In this document: piece by piece, positions 42,228 through 51,550 of the stretch
How positions within the stretch are numbered: position 1 is the first letter of the stretch
How the letters are laid out: the number at the start of each line of letters is the position of its first letter
DNA from: Pseudobacteriovorax sp.
Lineage (GTDB): Bacteria > Bdellovibrionota_B > Oligoflexia > Oligoflexales > Oligoflexaceae
Length of the DNA stretch: 64,000 bases
NCBI GenBank assembly: GCA_013215145.1
Contig: JABSRP010000027.1
Span: forward strand, 58,107 to 122,106
Direction: 5' to 3'
Notes under the pieces: model-generated
What the model saw: the letters and a program-made list of their open reading frames with translations, nothing else
What the model was told of the DNA's origin: nothing
Databases searched by the model: none
Position numbers and translations under genes: made by a program

Positions 42228-43097
42228 TTATTTGAGACTCAGTAGAAAGTCTTTCAGCTCTAAGTGGAGTCGGCTGTAGTGGCTGCGTGGTGCTTCGATA
42301 AGATATAAACCTTCATAAGCAATCAGTCCGCTCACTTGTTTGAGCTGGCCTTTTGAGAGCTCTTCCTCCACTGCCAGTTCGGGTACAACTGCATAGAGGT
42401 GGGACTGGGATCGGAGGGCTTGCACCATGGAGGAATGAGAATTGACGCGGCAATAGTATTCAATTTTCTGAGGCGTGTAGTTGGCTTTGTTTTTTCGGAA
42501 GAACGCGGCTAATATCGGATCCCTATCTCTGTATGCTACGATTGGAAGAGTTTCCGGTGGAGCATGGTTCGGATTATCGCTGTTTGTGACTAAAATCACC
42601 GTCTCGTCCATAAGCTTATTGCACCTCAAGTCCAAATCAGCATTAGGTTTTGCTAGAATCCCAAAGTTTATGGTGCCTTCCGAAACCCCTTGAATGATCT
42701 CTTGGCCGCTTAGGTACTGCATGGTGAAACGAACATGACTATGGTCTTTGACGAATTCTAAGATTTTTTCGAAGTAATAGCTTTGCCCAATCTCTCTGTA
42801 GCAGCCGATCGTCACCTCTCCCGATAGTTCAGTAGCTTCCTGTCGAAGTTTCGAAAACTCATCACATAGGCTTTCATAAATGGGATTGATCCGCTCAAGA
42901 AAGAATTTTCCTTCTCGGGTTAATGATACTTGATGCTTGTTTCGCAAAAATAGCTGGATTTTGAGAGAGTCTTCAAGAGTGGCGATTTGTCGCGATAGTG
43001 ACGGTTGCGATATGTTCAATCCCTCGGCTGCTCGGGTGAAATTCAGGTGATGTGCTAAGGCAAAAAAAGCTTCGAGGTAGTTGAGGTGTTTACCCAT
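42228..43097 (-). CDS. LysR-type transcriptional regulator
   Basis: A 289-residue LTTR. N-terminal winged HTH (about 1-60): NYLEAFFALAHHLNFTRAAEGLNISQPSLSRQI, then LFLRNKHQVSLTREG. C-terminal effector domain of two alpha/beta lobes from about residue 90. Convergent with the pseudopilin-like gene (1 base apart). The target is unclear; the nearest gene upstream is the Fic gene, in the same direction and 54 bases away. Confidence 0.92.
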   Translation of the reverse strand: MGKHLNYLEAFFALAHHLNFTRAAEGLNISQPSLSRQIATLEDSLKIQLFLRNKHQVSLTREGKFFLERINPIYESLCDEFSKLRQEATELSGEVTIGCYREIGQSYYFEKILEFVKDHSHVRFTMQYLSGQEIIQGVSEGTINFGILAKPNADLDLRCNKLMDETVILVTNSDNPNHAPPETLPIVAYRDRDPILAAFFRKNKANYTPQKIEYYCRVNSHSSMVQALRSQSHLYAVVPELAVEEELSKGQLKQVSGLIAYEGLYLIEAPRSHYSRLHLELKDFLLSLK

Positions 43098-43151
43098 CAG
43101 ATCATCTTCCTGTTTTTTGGTTATCTTGCTTTGGGGTCAATGCCATCATCA

Positions 43152-43850
43152 TCACGTTGTTTCGCCGTTTGTGGGTCCGGCCAAGTCATAAGAGTGGCTA
43201 ACGGCAGCGACAAAAGTCTTGAAAGATTGGGTCACATCTCTGCGGACACCGCCAATGGTTTGTGCCACGTGAGAGGCGATGGGGGACGGGAATGTCAGAG
43301 GCAACCATCCGTCCATCAGCAACAACCAATCGGCGATCAGACGAGCCGTTCTCCCGTTAGCGTTGGCAAAGGGGTGTATGGTGACAATAGCTAGATAGGC
43401 ATAGAAACTTTGAAAGAGGGGATGGGTTCTTTCGTCAGATAGCTTGTCTCCAAGGAGTTCCCAGAGCTCTGGCACGAATTGCGGAGATACGTATTCTTCG
43501 TTAGCGGTAAATATGGGGAAATCCCTAAGTTTAGGGGGCTTACCACTAAGCAAACAATTGACTTGTTCTACTGATGCTAAACTAGGTTTGTTGCCGTCAC
43601 CGACTTGTTTTGCTAGGTATTGGGAGGCTGCATCCCAGCCCTCACTTTGCTTTCCTGAGCGAAGGCTATTAGATGCCAGAATACGATGACGCCACACCCT
43701 GTCTAGATCAACAGAGTGAGCAGGCAGTGCGCTGAATCTTTCTCGTTGGGACTCTAATTGTTCACTAGCCTCTTGAAAAACTTGATGGTTGATCGAGATT
43801 TCCGCTGAACCTAAATACCTGACTATGATTTCGTTTTGGTCCTTCGTCAT
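43152..43850 (-). CDS. Fic/DOC-family protein
   Basis: A 232-residue Fic-domain protein with motif HPFANANGRTAR (~154-165). The canonical form is HPFx[DE]GNGRxxR; here Asn-Ala replaces the acidic residue and Gly, so metal binding may differ. Fic proteins usually transfer AMP to a hydroxyl of a target protein. The N-terminal helices have PAHSVDLDRVWRHRILASNSL, resembling the mobile-mystery-protein-B/Fic group. No obvious inhibitory [ST]-x3-E-[GN] motif was found. No antitoxin-like gene is seen adjacent. Confidence 0.82.
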   Translation of the reverse strand: MTKDQNEIIVRYLGSAEISINHQVFQEASEQLESQRERFSALPAHSVDLDRVWRHRILASNSLRSGKQSEGWDAASQYLAKQVGDGNKPSLASVEQVNCLLSGKPPKLRDFPIFTANEEYVSPQFVPELWELLGDKLSDERTHPLFQSFYAYLAIVTIHPFANANGRTARLIADWLLLMDGWLPLTFPSPIASHVAQTIGGVRRDVTQSFKTFVAAVSHSYDLAGPTNGETT

Positions 43851-43891
43851 TTTAGAGGCAGAGTCCCATACTATGAAACTATCTATCTTTT

Positions 43892-44482
43892 TTACTTATT
43901 GTATAGCTTGAAACGTCTGAATGTAAGGCTAATGCGTGGCTCTTTACATGAAGCCATTTTGGGTAGCATGTGTTTGTAGTTGGATTGGCAGTTTGCTTCC
44001 ATAACCAACAGGTCTCCGTGGTCTAGCATGTAAAACTCGGCATTTTGATTGTTGCGGTCTTTTATGGGGCGAAACCCGAAGCGTCTCACGGCTCCGTAAC
44101 TCAAAATAACTATAGGTGAGCTCTGGTCGATCTCTTTTTCGTTATCTGTATGCCATCCCATGTAGTCGCTGCCGTCGGAGTAACGATTCGCAAGGCAGCC
44201 GTTAAATCGGACCCCGCATTGCTCTTCCAAGTGCAGATTGATTTGCCGGAGCATAGGAGGCCAGGGGGCTGCGTGATAGGTCCTTCCTGAATAGCGGTAG
44301 CTTACAGAAGGGTCTCCGATAAAGCTGGATTTGCGCGGGTATGTCAGCTCACGGCCAAACATCATGCCGCTATGCTGTTGCCATGTGATGGATTGATCAA
44401 GTCTCTGAAAATCGCTGGCTGAATCCCAGTTTTTGATCAGCCTAATATAGTCTATATCTTTAGATTCGATAATTTTACCCAC
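43892..44482 (-). CDS. AlkB-like 2-oxoglutarate/Fe(II) dioxygenase
   Basis: A 196-residue oxygenase. The metal site is MGWHTDNE (H-x-D) and the distal His in NYKHMLPK; Arg in RISLTFRRF binds 2-oxoglutarate, giving the R-x5-R pattern of AlkB. VILSYGAVRRFGFRP is the typical strand before the metal site end. Members repair alkylated bases in DNA or RNA by oxidative demethylation. Start GTG overlaps the stop of the MATE gene by 8 bases, so the two are cotranscribed. Confidence 0.88.
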   Translation of the reverse strand: MGKIIESKDIDYIRLIKNWDSASDFQRLDQSITWQQHSGMMFGRELTYPRKSSFIGDPSVSYRYSGRTYHAAPWPPMLRQINLHLEEQCGVRFNGCLANRYSDGSDYMGWHTDNEKEIDQSSPIVILSYGAVRRFGFRPIKDRNNQNAEFYMLDHGDLLVMEANCQSNYKHMLPKMASCKEPRISLTFRRFKLYNK

Positions 44483-45821
44483 GTTGGTCTGCTTTTTTGA
44501 AAGGAAGATAGACTAATTTTGCTACCATGATTTGTGACAGAGCCCCGGCAAAAATATTGGACAGTGCGATGCCTATGACCAGTCCTGGAAGCCCTCCCCA
44601 CTCGCTTCCTAACCAAGAGAAGGGAACGTAAGTGATCAGCATCCTAAAAACTGTCAATACCAAGGAGGGCATAGGTCGACCAGTGGCATTAAAGGTTGAG
44701 CATGCGACGATTAAGACACCATAGCCCCCCAAAGTGATAGGTACCCAAGTCATATAGAGGACGAAAACTTCTAGGGTACGATCGTTCTCGGTGAATAGGC
44801 CTCCAATTTGCCCCCCCAATAGGTAGAGAGGAATAGCAATGCCCAAGCCCCAGACAAGGGAGAGCAAGAAGCCAGACTTCGTAGCATAAACCACCCGGTC
44901 CAAAGCTTTCGCACCAAAGTTTTGGCCGATAAAAGGACTTAGGGCTCCGGTCAAAGCTAGCAGCGGAATGACGGCGAATGACTGTACCAGGTTTGCGACT
45001 CCGTAGGCGGCGACCACTTCGCTACCATAGGTTGCCAAAATTGCTGTGACGATGGCGAAAGCCACAGGATTGACCACATTGCTAAGGGCAGCTGGCACCC
45101 CGATCCTCGTGATTTCCAGCCAGTAGGATTTTATACGACTTAGAGGCAGTTTTTTTAGCTCGATAAGCCTGGCCTTCATAAGCATGACCATAACCGTCAA
45201 GCAGACGATTCCGTTGGCTACTAGGCTTGCCAAAGCAGCGCCCCAAAGCTCCCACGCGGGGATGGGGCCTAATCCAAAGATAAATATAGGATCTATAGCG
45301 ATGTTTAACAGTGCCCCACCGATCATAACCATCGAAGGCCGTAGGGTATCGCCGTGAGCTCGGAAGATATTTGAGGCGACGAGAGTTACCATTTGAATCG
45401 ACATAGCTGGGTACATCAAACTCAGGTAGGTTTTGATGGGAGGGATGAGGCCAGCGTTTGCTCCGAGGAGTTTAAAAAGTGGCTCAACGGTTGCGAGACC
45501 CAAAAAACAAATGAAGGAGGCAATAGCAAGCATGAGAAGAATGCTGGCGAAGGCGATTTGTTTTGACTCGGTCAAGGAGGCTTTGCCAGCAGACCTCGAT
45601 ACGATAGACGTGATGCCAATGCCGAATCCGATCGCGATTTGAAATAGGGACATGACCACTGGAAAGGTAAAGCTAACGGCTTCCAATTCTAACTGGCCAA
45701 TGCGACCAATGAAATAGGTATCAACGATGTTATAGGACATGCTTGCAGCTATGCCAACAATCATAGGCAAGGCAAGTCTGATGATGGTTTTATTAATAGG
45801 ACCTTGGGTGAGCTTTGCCAT
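44475..45821 (-). CDS. MATE-family multidrug efflux transporter
   Basis: A 448-residue membrane protein with about 12 hydrophobic segments in two similar halves. Family marks: LALPMIVGIAASMSYNIVDTYFIGR near the N-terminus and ALTGALSPFIGQNFGA in the middle. MATE proteins expel cationic drugs in exchange for Na+ or H+. First gene of a pair with the AlkB-like gene. NorM/DinF type cannot be told here. Confidence 0.9.
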   Translation of the reverse strand: MAKLTQGPINKTIIRLALPMIVGIAASMSYNIVDTYFIGRIGQLELEAVSFTFPVVMSLFQIAIGFGIGITSIVSRSAGKASLTESKQIAFASILLMLAIASFICFLGLATVEPLFKLLGANAGLIPPIKTYLSLMYPAMSIQMVTLVASNIFRAHGDTLRPSMVMIGGALLNIAIDPIFIFGLGPIPAWELWGAALASLVANGIVCLTVMVMLMKARLIELKKLPLSRIKSYWLEITRIGVPAALSNVVNPVAFAIVTAILATYGSEVVAAYGVANLVQSFAVIPLLALTGALSPFIGQNFGAKALDRVVYATKSGFLLSLVWGLGIAIPLYLLGGQIGGLFTENDRTLEVFVLYMTWVPITLGGYGVLIVACSTFNATGRPMPSLVLTVFRMLITYVPFSWLGSEWGGLPGLVIGIALSNIFAGALSQIMVAKLVYLPFKKADQRG

Positions 45822-45964
45822 TCGCGAAATTGCCCCTAAAATTTAGAGAATAGACGGAAATTGATCTCAAAGCAATTACCTAGCAAATCTTTACTATGTT
45901 TGGGAAAAGCTGGCAAAGTTTTGCAGTGCACGCCAAGTTTGATACACTAGGTTCTATACCAGCG

Positions 45965-46369
45965 ATGAGGTACAAATTGGAAAATCCTTCTGTCCTTGTA
46001 GTGGACGACGATCCTGATATCCGGATTTACTTCGAGGAGGCTTTAGTAGAGGCGGGATACGATGTGTTCGAGACCATTGATGGATTGGACACTATCGATA
46101 TCCTTAAGACTATCGAACCGGATGTGATGCTGCTCGATCTCAGTATGCCTAATATGGATGGATTTGAATTCCTAGAACATGTGAGAGATGAGGGCATCGA
46201 TCTGCCGATTCTAGTTGTGTCGGGTTTGCAAGAGGAAGGGATCGCACAAAGGGTCCTCGAGCTTGGAGCCAACGGGTTTCGTAGCAAGCCAGTGAAGCCC
46301 AGTGTTCTGCTGGAGGATATCCGCCAGCTACTTGCTGATGTTAATGGTATTTTACCACTAGCGAGATGA
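45965..46369 (+). CDS. single-domain response regulator (CheY-like)
   Basis: A 134-residue receiver, starting at MRYKLENPSV; the open frame extends 23 codons upstream without a ribosome site. Full set of phosphorylation residues: VLVVDDDPD acidic pair, phosphoacceptor in DVMLLDLSMPNMDGF, Ser in LVVSGL and Lys in SKPVKPS. No output domain, so it acts through protein contacts. It leads three consecutive receiver-type genes, with 6 bases to the next. Confidence 0.85.
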   Translation: MRYKLENPSVLVVDDDPDIRIYFEEALVEAGYDVFETIDGLDTIDILKTIEPDVMLLDLSMPNMDGFEFLEHVRDEGIDLPILVVSGLQEEGIAQRVLELGANGFRSKPVKPSVLLEDIRQLLADVNGILPLAR

Positions 46370-46375
46370 GGGCTC

Positions 46376-46762
46376 ATGGCTGATAAAAAACCCTTCGAGT
46401 CTCAAGATGTATTGGTTGTGGCGAAAGATGACGCCATTCGGCGTGCCTTAACCCGGGTGTTTACCAACTGTGGTGCCACGGTTTACTGCGAGCGTGATGG
46501 TCACGAAGCGCTGAAGCAACAAAGAAAACTCCGCTGTCGCGTGATCGTGTTTTGCAACGATATTCAGAGAGGTGGCGCTCAGTGGTTTGCCCATCAACTC
46601 AGAGTAAAGAATATCGCCGATTCAGATGTGCTCTGGTACATAGGCGATAAGCCAATTACCTATATGGATGGTTACACTAGCCGTCCCTTCAAACCGGTCG
46701 TATTAGTTAAGGCAATTGCCTACAATCTTGCCGTTGTTGATGACTTAAAAAAGGCTGAGTAA
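46376..46762 (+). CDS. degenerate receiver-like protein
   Basis: A 128-residue protein with a receiver fold order but lost chemistry. VLVVAKDDA near the start keeps an acidic pair, but the phosphoacceptor strand reads RVIVFCNDIQRGG, so Cys60 sits where Asp is expected. The switch Lys is replaced (SRPFKPVVLV keeps K-P three residues on). It lies between two other receiver-type genes with a 2-base gap to the next, suggesting a complex or relay of receivers. Confidence 0.7.
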   Translation: MADKKPFESQDVLVVAKDDAIRRALTRVFTNCGATVYCERDGHEALKQQRKLRCRVIVFCNDIQRGGAQWFAHQLRVKNIADSDVLWYIGDKPITYMDGYTSRPFKPVVLVKAIAYNLAVVDDLKKAE

Positions 46763-46764
46763 TC

Positions 46765-48840
46765 GTGGGAAACTATCAATTAGATCGAAAAAAGCGAGTC
46801 CTCATATACGATCAATCGGAGCGTCTCAAAAATACTTTGGGCGAAGCTTTAGTCAGTCAAGGTTTCTCCAATATCAAGTACGTTCATCGCGTGAATGATC
46901 TGCTTGAGTTGTGGAACCTGGAACCTACCTCATGGATCTTTTCCTATCTTGACGATGAGGATGAGTTTACTGGTGGGCACATATTACGCATGTGCCTCGA
47001 ACTTGAATACAGCTCCAGACCATTGGCTTCATTTTTCTTCGATGAATCACAAAATAGCTATGTTCCCTTCATGATGAGTCTCGGTATGTTTTCCAGTCAT
47101 GAATCCGTGCACTCGGTCAACCATATCACAGAAGGGCTTGAATTCTTGATTCAACAACTGGAAACTCATTGTGATGACACCTTAGTTTCCGCTTTTTGGT
47201 ACAAAAGGCATCTGATAGCCGTCGAAAACTATGATGAGCTGATAGTGACTGCTGAGAGTTTGATTGCTCAGTTTCCGAATAATCCTACATACTACGTTAT
47301 GCTGGCTGAAGGATACTTTCTAGCTGGTCGCAAGGATGAGGGGAGTTTCGCTCTGCATAAAGCCTCAGGTCACGGTGCCGAAAGCCTCGATTATTTTGCC
47401 GAAATTGTGAATACCCACATGGGGCGGGAACTCTCTGCTCAGGATCGCAAGCTACCCATCAACTCATGCGTCGTCATCGATAGTGATCTGGCAAGTCAAA
47501 ATCAGATTAGACCGCTGCTGGAGGCTCTGGGAGTTCAAACGATACAGTTCTTTCAGAACCAAGACGAAGCTCTGCAGTACCTGCTAAAAAATATCGATAC
47601 CCAGCTGATTTTAACGGAATGGAAACAGCCTCATATCGTCGGCTCGTGTATCATTCAAAGAATCCGAGCCGCTGGTTTGCATGCGACTCCAGTCCTTATT
47701 GTCTCGGCCTTGGTCAAAGGTGAGGATGACGTATTGCTGGAAGAATTCGGGGTCTCTGATGTGATTGCTAAGCCCATTGATGATCGGACTGCTTTAGTTG
47801 CCATCTTAAATGCTGTTATTCAAGAGCGATTCCCCTCGGAGTTTACTACCATACTCAGAAAGTTCCGCCTTATGGTGAGGGGGCAAAAACTTCGGGAGGC
47901 GGAGCAGCTTGCAGATGTCTTACAGCAGCTGCCTGAATGCACCGATGAATTAAAGCTGGGAGTCTTGGTCGAAATCAAATATCTCTCTGGTCATACTGAG
48001 GAAGCCTATCAATTAGCAAAGCAAGCTGAGTCACAAGGGGGAAATACCCTTTATGTCTGTCATCTACTTGGGAAGATTTGTCTCGATCTACACAACTACA
48101 AAGAGGCCTTGGGATATCTAGCAAAGGCGAAGGCGCGCTCGCCGCTGTCGGTTGAGAGGCTTTGTTTGATGGCAAAGATATTCGACAGTATGAATCAGAG
48201 CGACGGAGCGCAAACCTGTTTGCGTGCAGCTAAGGCTATCGATGGCAATTCCGTTTTGGTTAAAGAAGCCAGTATTGAGCTGGTAAAAGAAGGAATGAAT
48301 CCTGAAACAGTCGAATCTTTGACTGAAGACACGCGAGGGTCTGAGAGCCTCATTTCTTACTGGAATAACAAAGCCATCCAAGCGGTTCGCAGAAAAAAAT
48401 ATCCTGAAGCCATTGCAACCTACAAGAAAGCTTTGTCGGCTCTCCCAAAAGGGATGTCGGAAAGCCGTTCATACCTGCGATACAATTTGGCTCTGGCTTA
48501 TAGCCGGACTAAGAAGCTAAAGAGGGCCCGCGTTTATTTGGAAACGTTGATATGCGAACAAGAGTCCCCGGTTCTCGACAAAGCTATGGCGCTTCATAAA
48601 AAAATCGTAGCTCATATTACAGAAAAGACGCCATTTGTTCTCAATGATACGTTTCACAAGACCAATGATGAGAGTGATAATTCCTCTCAAGTCGACTATG
48701 ATGGGATCGTCCCTGCTGATAGTTCTCAAGGTAATAGTTGTCTCAATAGGATTTACTTTTACCATGGGGCCTTGCCGAGCAACTACAATAACCTGCTAAG
48801 CTCGATTCCTGTGTTGAAGAAAACAGACGTGGTGGCTTAG
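46765..48840 (+). CDS. receiver-TPR-receiver-TPR scaffold protein
   Basis: A 691-residue cytoplasmic protein starting at GTG. A REC-like domain at ~10-130 lacks the phosphoacceptor (SWIFSYLDDEDEFTGG). Tetratricopeptide helices at ~145-220. A second REC (~230-350) has VVIDSD and IAKP but Glu285 in LILTEWKQP in place of the Asp, mimicking phosphorylation. From ~370 to 620 come more TPR units (LGYLAKAKARSPLSVERLCL, AIQAVRRKKYPEAIATYKKAL). It is coupled to the two small receiver genes before it. Likely a scaffold for signalling; partner unknown. Confidence 0.8.
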   Translation: MGNYQLDRKKRVLIYDQSERLKNTLGEALVSQGFSNIKYVHRVNDLLELWNLEPTSWIFSYLDDEDEFTGGHILRMCLELEYSSRPLASFFFDESQNSYVPFMMSLGMFSSHESVHSVNHITEGLEFLIQQLETHCDDTLVSAFWYKRHLIAVENYDELIVTAESLIAQFPNNPTYYVMLAEGYFLAGRKDEGSFALHKASGHGAESLDYFAEIVNTHMGRELSAQDRKLPINSCVVIDSDLASQNQIRPLLEALGVQTIQFFQNQDEALQYLLKNIDTQLILTEWKQPHIVGSCIIQRIRAAGLHATPVLIVSALVKGEDDVLLEEFGVSDVIAKPIDDRTALVAILNAVIQERFPSEFTTILRKFRLMVRGQKLREAEQLADVLQQLPECTDELKLGVLVEIKYLSGHTEEAYQLAKQAESQGGNTLYVCHLLGKICLDLHNYKEALGYLAKAKARSPLSVERLCLMAKIFDSMNQSDGAQTCLRAAKAIDGNSVLVKEASIELVKEGMNPETVESLTEDTRGSESLISYWNNKAIQAVRRKKYPEAIATYKKALSALPKGMSESRSYLRYNLALAYSRTKKLKRARVYLETLICEQESPVLDKAMALHKKIVAHITEKTPFVLNDTFHKTNDESDNSSQVDYDGIVPADSSQGNSCLNRIYFYHGALPSNYNNLLSSIPVLKKTDVVA

Positions 48841-48855
48841 TTAGACGATAAAAGG

Positions 48856-49503
48856 ATGGCTGCGTTGATTGACGAGTCTTTTCGCCGCGTTTTACCTGTC
48901 TATAGCAAGCAACTGATAGCTCTCTATATCCGATGGGCACTGACTCCTAATCGCATCACCTTTCTGGGAATGCTAGGTGCCTGCTTGGCAGCGTTAGCCG
49001 TGGCTGTTTCTTGGAATGTCTTGGCGGTGATTGTCTGGTGGTTAAGTCGGATCCTAGATGGTACGGATGGGATCCTTGCCAGGGAAACCGGTCAGGAGAG
49101 TCCTTATGGAGCCTTTTTGGATATCGTTTGCGATATGTTCGCTTATGGAATTATGATCGTAGGTTTTTTTGCAGCCTATCCAGACTTCGCCTGGTACTGG
49201 CTCTTTATTTTGTTTGCCTATATCCTTTGCATCACGTCGGCATTAGCCTTGGGTAGTCTTGAGGCAAGTCTATCTGTAGATCAAAAAGACAATCGAGGCC
49301 TGCGTTTAGGTGCGGGATTAGCGGAAGCAGGAGAGACGGGCATAGCCTATAGCGTTTTTCTCGTGTTTCCAGAGTATCTCTGGCTATGGCTTCCTGTTTG
49401 GTCGGGGATATTGTTTTATACTGTGATCAGTCGGGTGCGGCTAGCTTGGTTGCTCCAATCGCAACACCAGTCTAGAGCCGACGTAACTAGGGCTGACGCC
49501 TGA
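48856..49503 (+). CDS. CDP-alcohol phosphatidyltransferase-family protein
   Basis: A 215-residue membrane enzyme with the family motif D-G-x2-A-R-x8-G-x3-D-x3-D seen as DGILARETG followed by GAFLDIVCD. Five to six hydrophobic segments. It joins a CDP-linked lipid to an alcohol such as inositol, glycerophosphate or serine; which one is undetermined. The ATG follows AAAAGG with no spacing; a TTG three codons downstream has better spacing and may be the real start. It is 15 bases after the scaffold gene. Confidence 0.85.
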   Translation: MAALIDESFRRVLPVYSKQLIALYIRWALTPNRITFLGMLGACLAALAVAVSWNVLAVIVWWLSRILDGTDGILARETGQESPYGAFLDIVCDMFAYGIMIVGFFAAYPDFAWYWLFILFAYILCITSALALGSLEASLSVDQKDNRGLRLGAGLAEAGETGIAYSVFLVFPEYLWLWLPVWSGILFYTVISRVRLAWLLQSQHQSRADVTRADA

Positions 49504-49546
49504 ATAAGGCCATCGACCCCCTTAACTTATCACTACTTATATCTCT

Positions 49547-50560
49547 CTAAGACCGAAACCAGCTACCAAAGCCGGAGCTATTCAATGCATTTCTTTGATA
49601 CCCTGCTAGGCTATCATTGATTTCGGCAACATCACCCAGTTCGGAAAAATCACCCACAGGATAGCGCAGGCGTCTTTGGTCTCGTGGAGTGTTTGCGATC
49701 CTTACTGCCAAGTCCGAAACTTCCCTTGGGTCTCTAGTGGGTGTTCCGGAAAAGTTTCTTTCCAGCTGGTCAAGAAACTCTCGATTATAGTCAAACCCCT
49801 CGGATTTGTTGTTTTGCATATCGCTTTTGCTAGTAGAGCGGTAATACTCCACCGCATTACGGTTCACGTCAGTTCGAAAAGCGCTCGGCTGTATGATCGC
49901 AAAGTCAACACCGTAGCGACTGGCTTCGTAATGAGCCGTTTCCGAAGCGCACTCAAAGGCAAACTTACTGGTTGCATATAGCCCAAGACCAGGAATCGTG
50001 ACCCGCCCTACGCGTGAGCTTACCTGGATGATTAACCCACTGCCTTGACGTCTCATCAGTGGCAGGGCGTCACCAGCCAATGCCATGGGGCCGTGAAGGT
50101 TGGTGTCCATTATGGTTTGCCACATCGTCTGTGTTGCTGTTTCTACCGGAGTGAAGGCGATCATGCCGGCGTTATTAATCAACACATCAAGGCGGCCGTA
50201 GGAAGATGATATTTTGTTTATGACCCGTCGCCGATCCGATGCCTTAGTGACGTCTAACTCTTCAATGTCGACATCTAGGCCCTGGTTCCTTAGGTTTTGT
50301 AGGTTATCTCTTTTCCATCGGTTCCGGCTTTCTGAATCCCGTAAACTCGCGATGACTTTAAAGTTTTGTCGTGCGAATGCCTCAGCCATCGCAAACCCAA
50401 AGCCGCTTCCCGCTCCAGTAATTAATACAGTTTGTTTAGATATTCGTTCCATGGCTTTGGCTTCCTTCCAATGCGAAAGAGCGAGCGGGGCAAATAATCC
50501 GCTTGCAATAAGTTTTCGTCTATCTGTTTTAGCTATAGAATTATTCGATTGATTTGTCAT
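49547..50560 (-). CDS. short-chain dehydrogenase with a Tat-like signal
   Basis: A 337-residue SDR. The N-terminus has TDRRKLIASGLFAPLALS, a twin-Arg-like signal with a possible cleavage after AKA (~35), unusual for SDRs. Then VLITGAGSGFGFAMA (NAD(P) site), NNAGMIAF, SSRVGR with the catalytic Ser and YATSKFA (Y-x-x-x-K). The Arg/Asp content at the C-terminus suggests an NADP or retinol-like substrate class but nothing specific. It is divergent from the AraC regulator at 50677, which may control it. Confidence 0.88.
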   Translation of the reverse strand: MTNQSNNSIAKTDRRKLIASGLFAPLALSHWKEAKAMERISKQTVLITGAGSGFGFAMAEAFARQNFKVIASLRDSESRNRWKRDNLQNLRNQGLDVDIEELDVTKASDRRRVINKISSSYGRLDVLINNAGMIAFTPVETATQTMWQTIMDTNLHGPMALAGDALPLMRRQGSGLIIQVSSRVGRVTIPGLGLYATSKFAFECASETAHYEASRYGVDFAIIQPSAFRTDVNRNAVEYYRSTSKSDMQNNKSEGFDYNREFLDQLERNFSGTPTRDPREVSDLAVRIANTPRDQRRLRYPVGDFSELGDVAEINDSLAGYQRNALNSSGFGSWFRS

Positions 50561-50676
50561 GAGTCTTTACCCTAAGTGATACAGTCTAGAGGATAAAACC
50601 CTATCTTAGGCCATAATCTTTGGGTTAGGTCTTTAGACTCAAGAATTATTGCAGTTGATGCAAAAGAGAGGCGGCT

Positions 50677-51504
50677 TTGAACAAAATTCAGATTAATAGC
50701 AAATATGGATTAATCGAGCAGTGGAGTAGTATGGGGGAGACAGATTCTGAGCACTCGTATCCATTGCCAAGCCTGCATTTGTGCACCCACGATGGCCTCC
50801 TCGTAAAAAACGATGGGTATCGGCCATTGAAATCGAGCGCGATTTTGGTGGTCCCGGCAGGCTTAAAGGTGAGTAAGTCGGTTCCCTTCTCGCAACATCA
50901 GCAGACGGTACTCTGTTTTCAAGAGTATTGTTTTGAGATTTGTCATAAGAGATTTAGTCTACCGATATCAAGGTTAGAATCGATTTTTGAAACCATTACT
51001 CAGGTGGTAAAAACCGTTTGGATTTCCGAGGTCGTTCATCGGCTACTTTTTGAAACCATCATTTGTGGACGACAATCCGGTGCCGCTGTCGAGTTTTTGT
51101 TTCCAGAGATCCTGAAGGAAGTCTATTATGCAGTCAATTTTGTGGAAAAACGAAGCTCTGGATCCCCAGCGTCTCTAGTGGATTCTCAGGAAGATATGAA
51201 AGCGGTTCTTAATCTGATTCAAAGCCGACTGGCTGAGGAACTGACAGTAAGTGATATTGCTGAAGTGCTGGATTGCAGTAAAGCCACCGCCACTCGTAAA
51301 TTTAATCGTCGCTTTGGGATGGGGCCGATGAAATACGTTCAAGAGCAACGTCTGTTGTTGGCCTTCCGCCTTCTTTCTACCGGGACAGAAACCGCATCAT
51401 CCGTCGCTGCGAGAGTCGGGTATCAAGACCTTTCAGCATTTTCTATTGCCTTTAAAAAGAGATTCCAGATATTGCCGAGTGACTTACTGGCCCATAGGAG
51501 TTGA
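50677..51504 (+). CDS. AraC-family transcriptional regulator
   Basis: A 275-residue regulator. The N-terminal ~170 residues form a cupin-like or unknown sensor domain. The C-terminal ~100 residues hold two HTH units: LTVSDIAEVLDCSKATATRKFN and then SSVAARVGYQDLSAFSIAFKK, with PMKYVQEQRLLLAFRLL between. Start is TTG with GAGAGG upstream. Divergent from the Tat-like SDR gene with ~115 bases between, the usual layout of a local activator and target. Confidence 0.92.
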   Translation: MNKIQINSKYGLIEQWSSMGETDSEHSYPLPSLHLCTHDGLLVKNDGYRPLKSSAILVVPAGLKVSKSVPFSQHQQTVLCFQEYCFEICHKRFSLPISRLESIFETITQVVKTVWISEVVHRLLFETIICGRQSGAAVEFLFPEILKEVYYAVNFVEKRSSGSPASLVDSQEDMKAVLNLIQSRLAEELTVSDIAEVLDCSKATATRKFNRRFGMGPMKYVQEQRLLLAFRLLSTGTETASSVAARVGYQDLSAFSIAFKKRFQILPSDLLAHRS

Positions 51505-51550
51505 CGACTGAATTCCAGGGATACCTTCCTACCATCACCTCTGGTATCGC

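Noticed and set aside
51510..51543. GATACC...GGTATC inverted repeat between convergent genes
   Set aside because: Long loop, no U-run; not convincing as a terminator.
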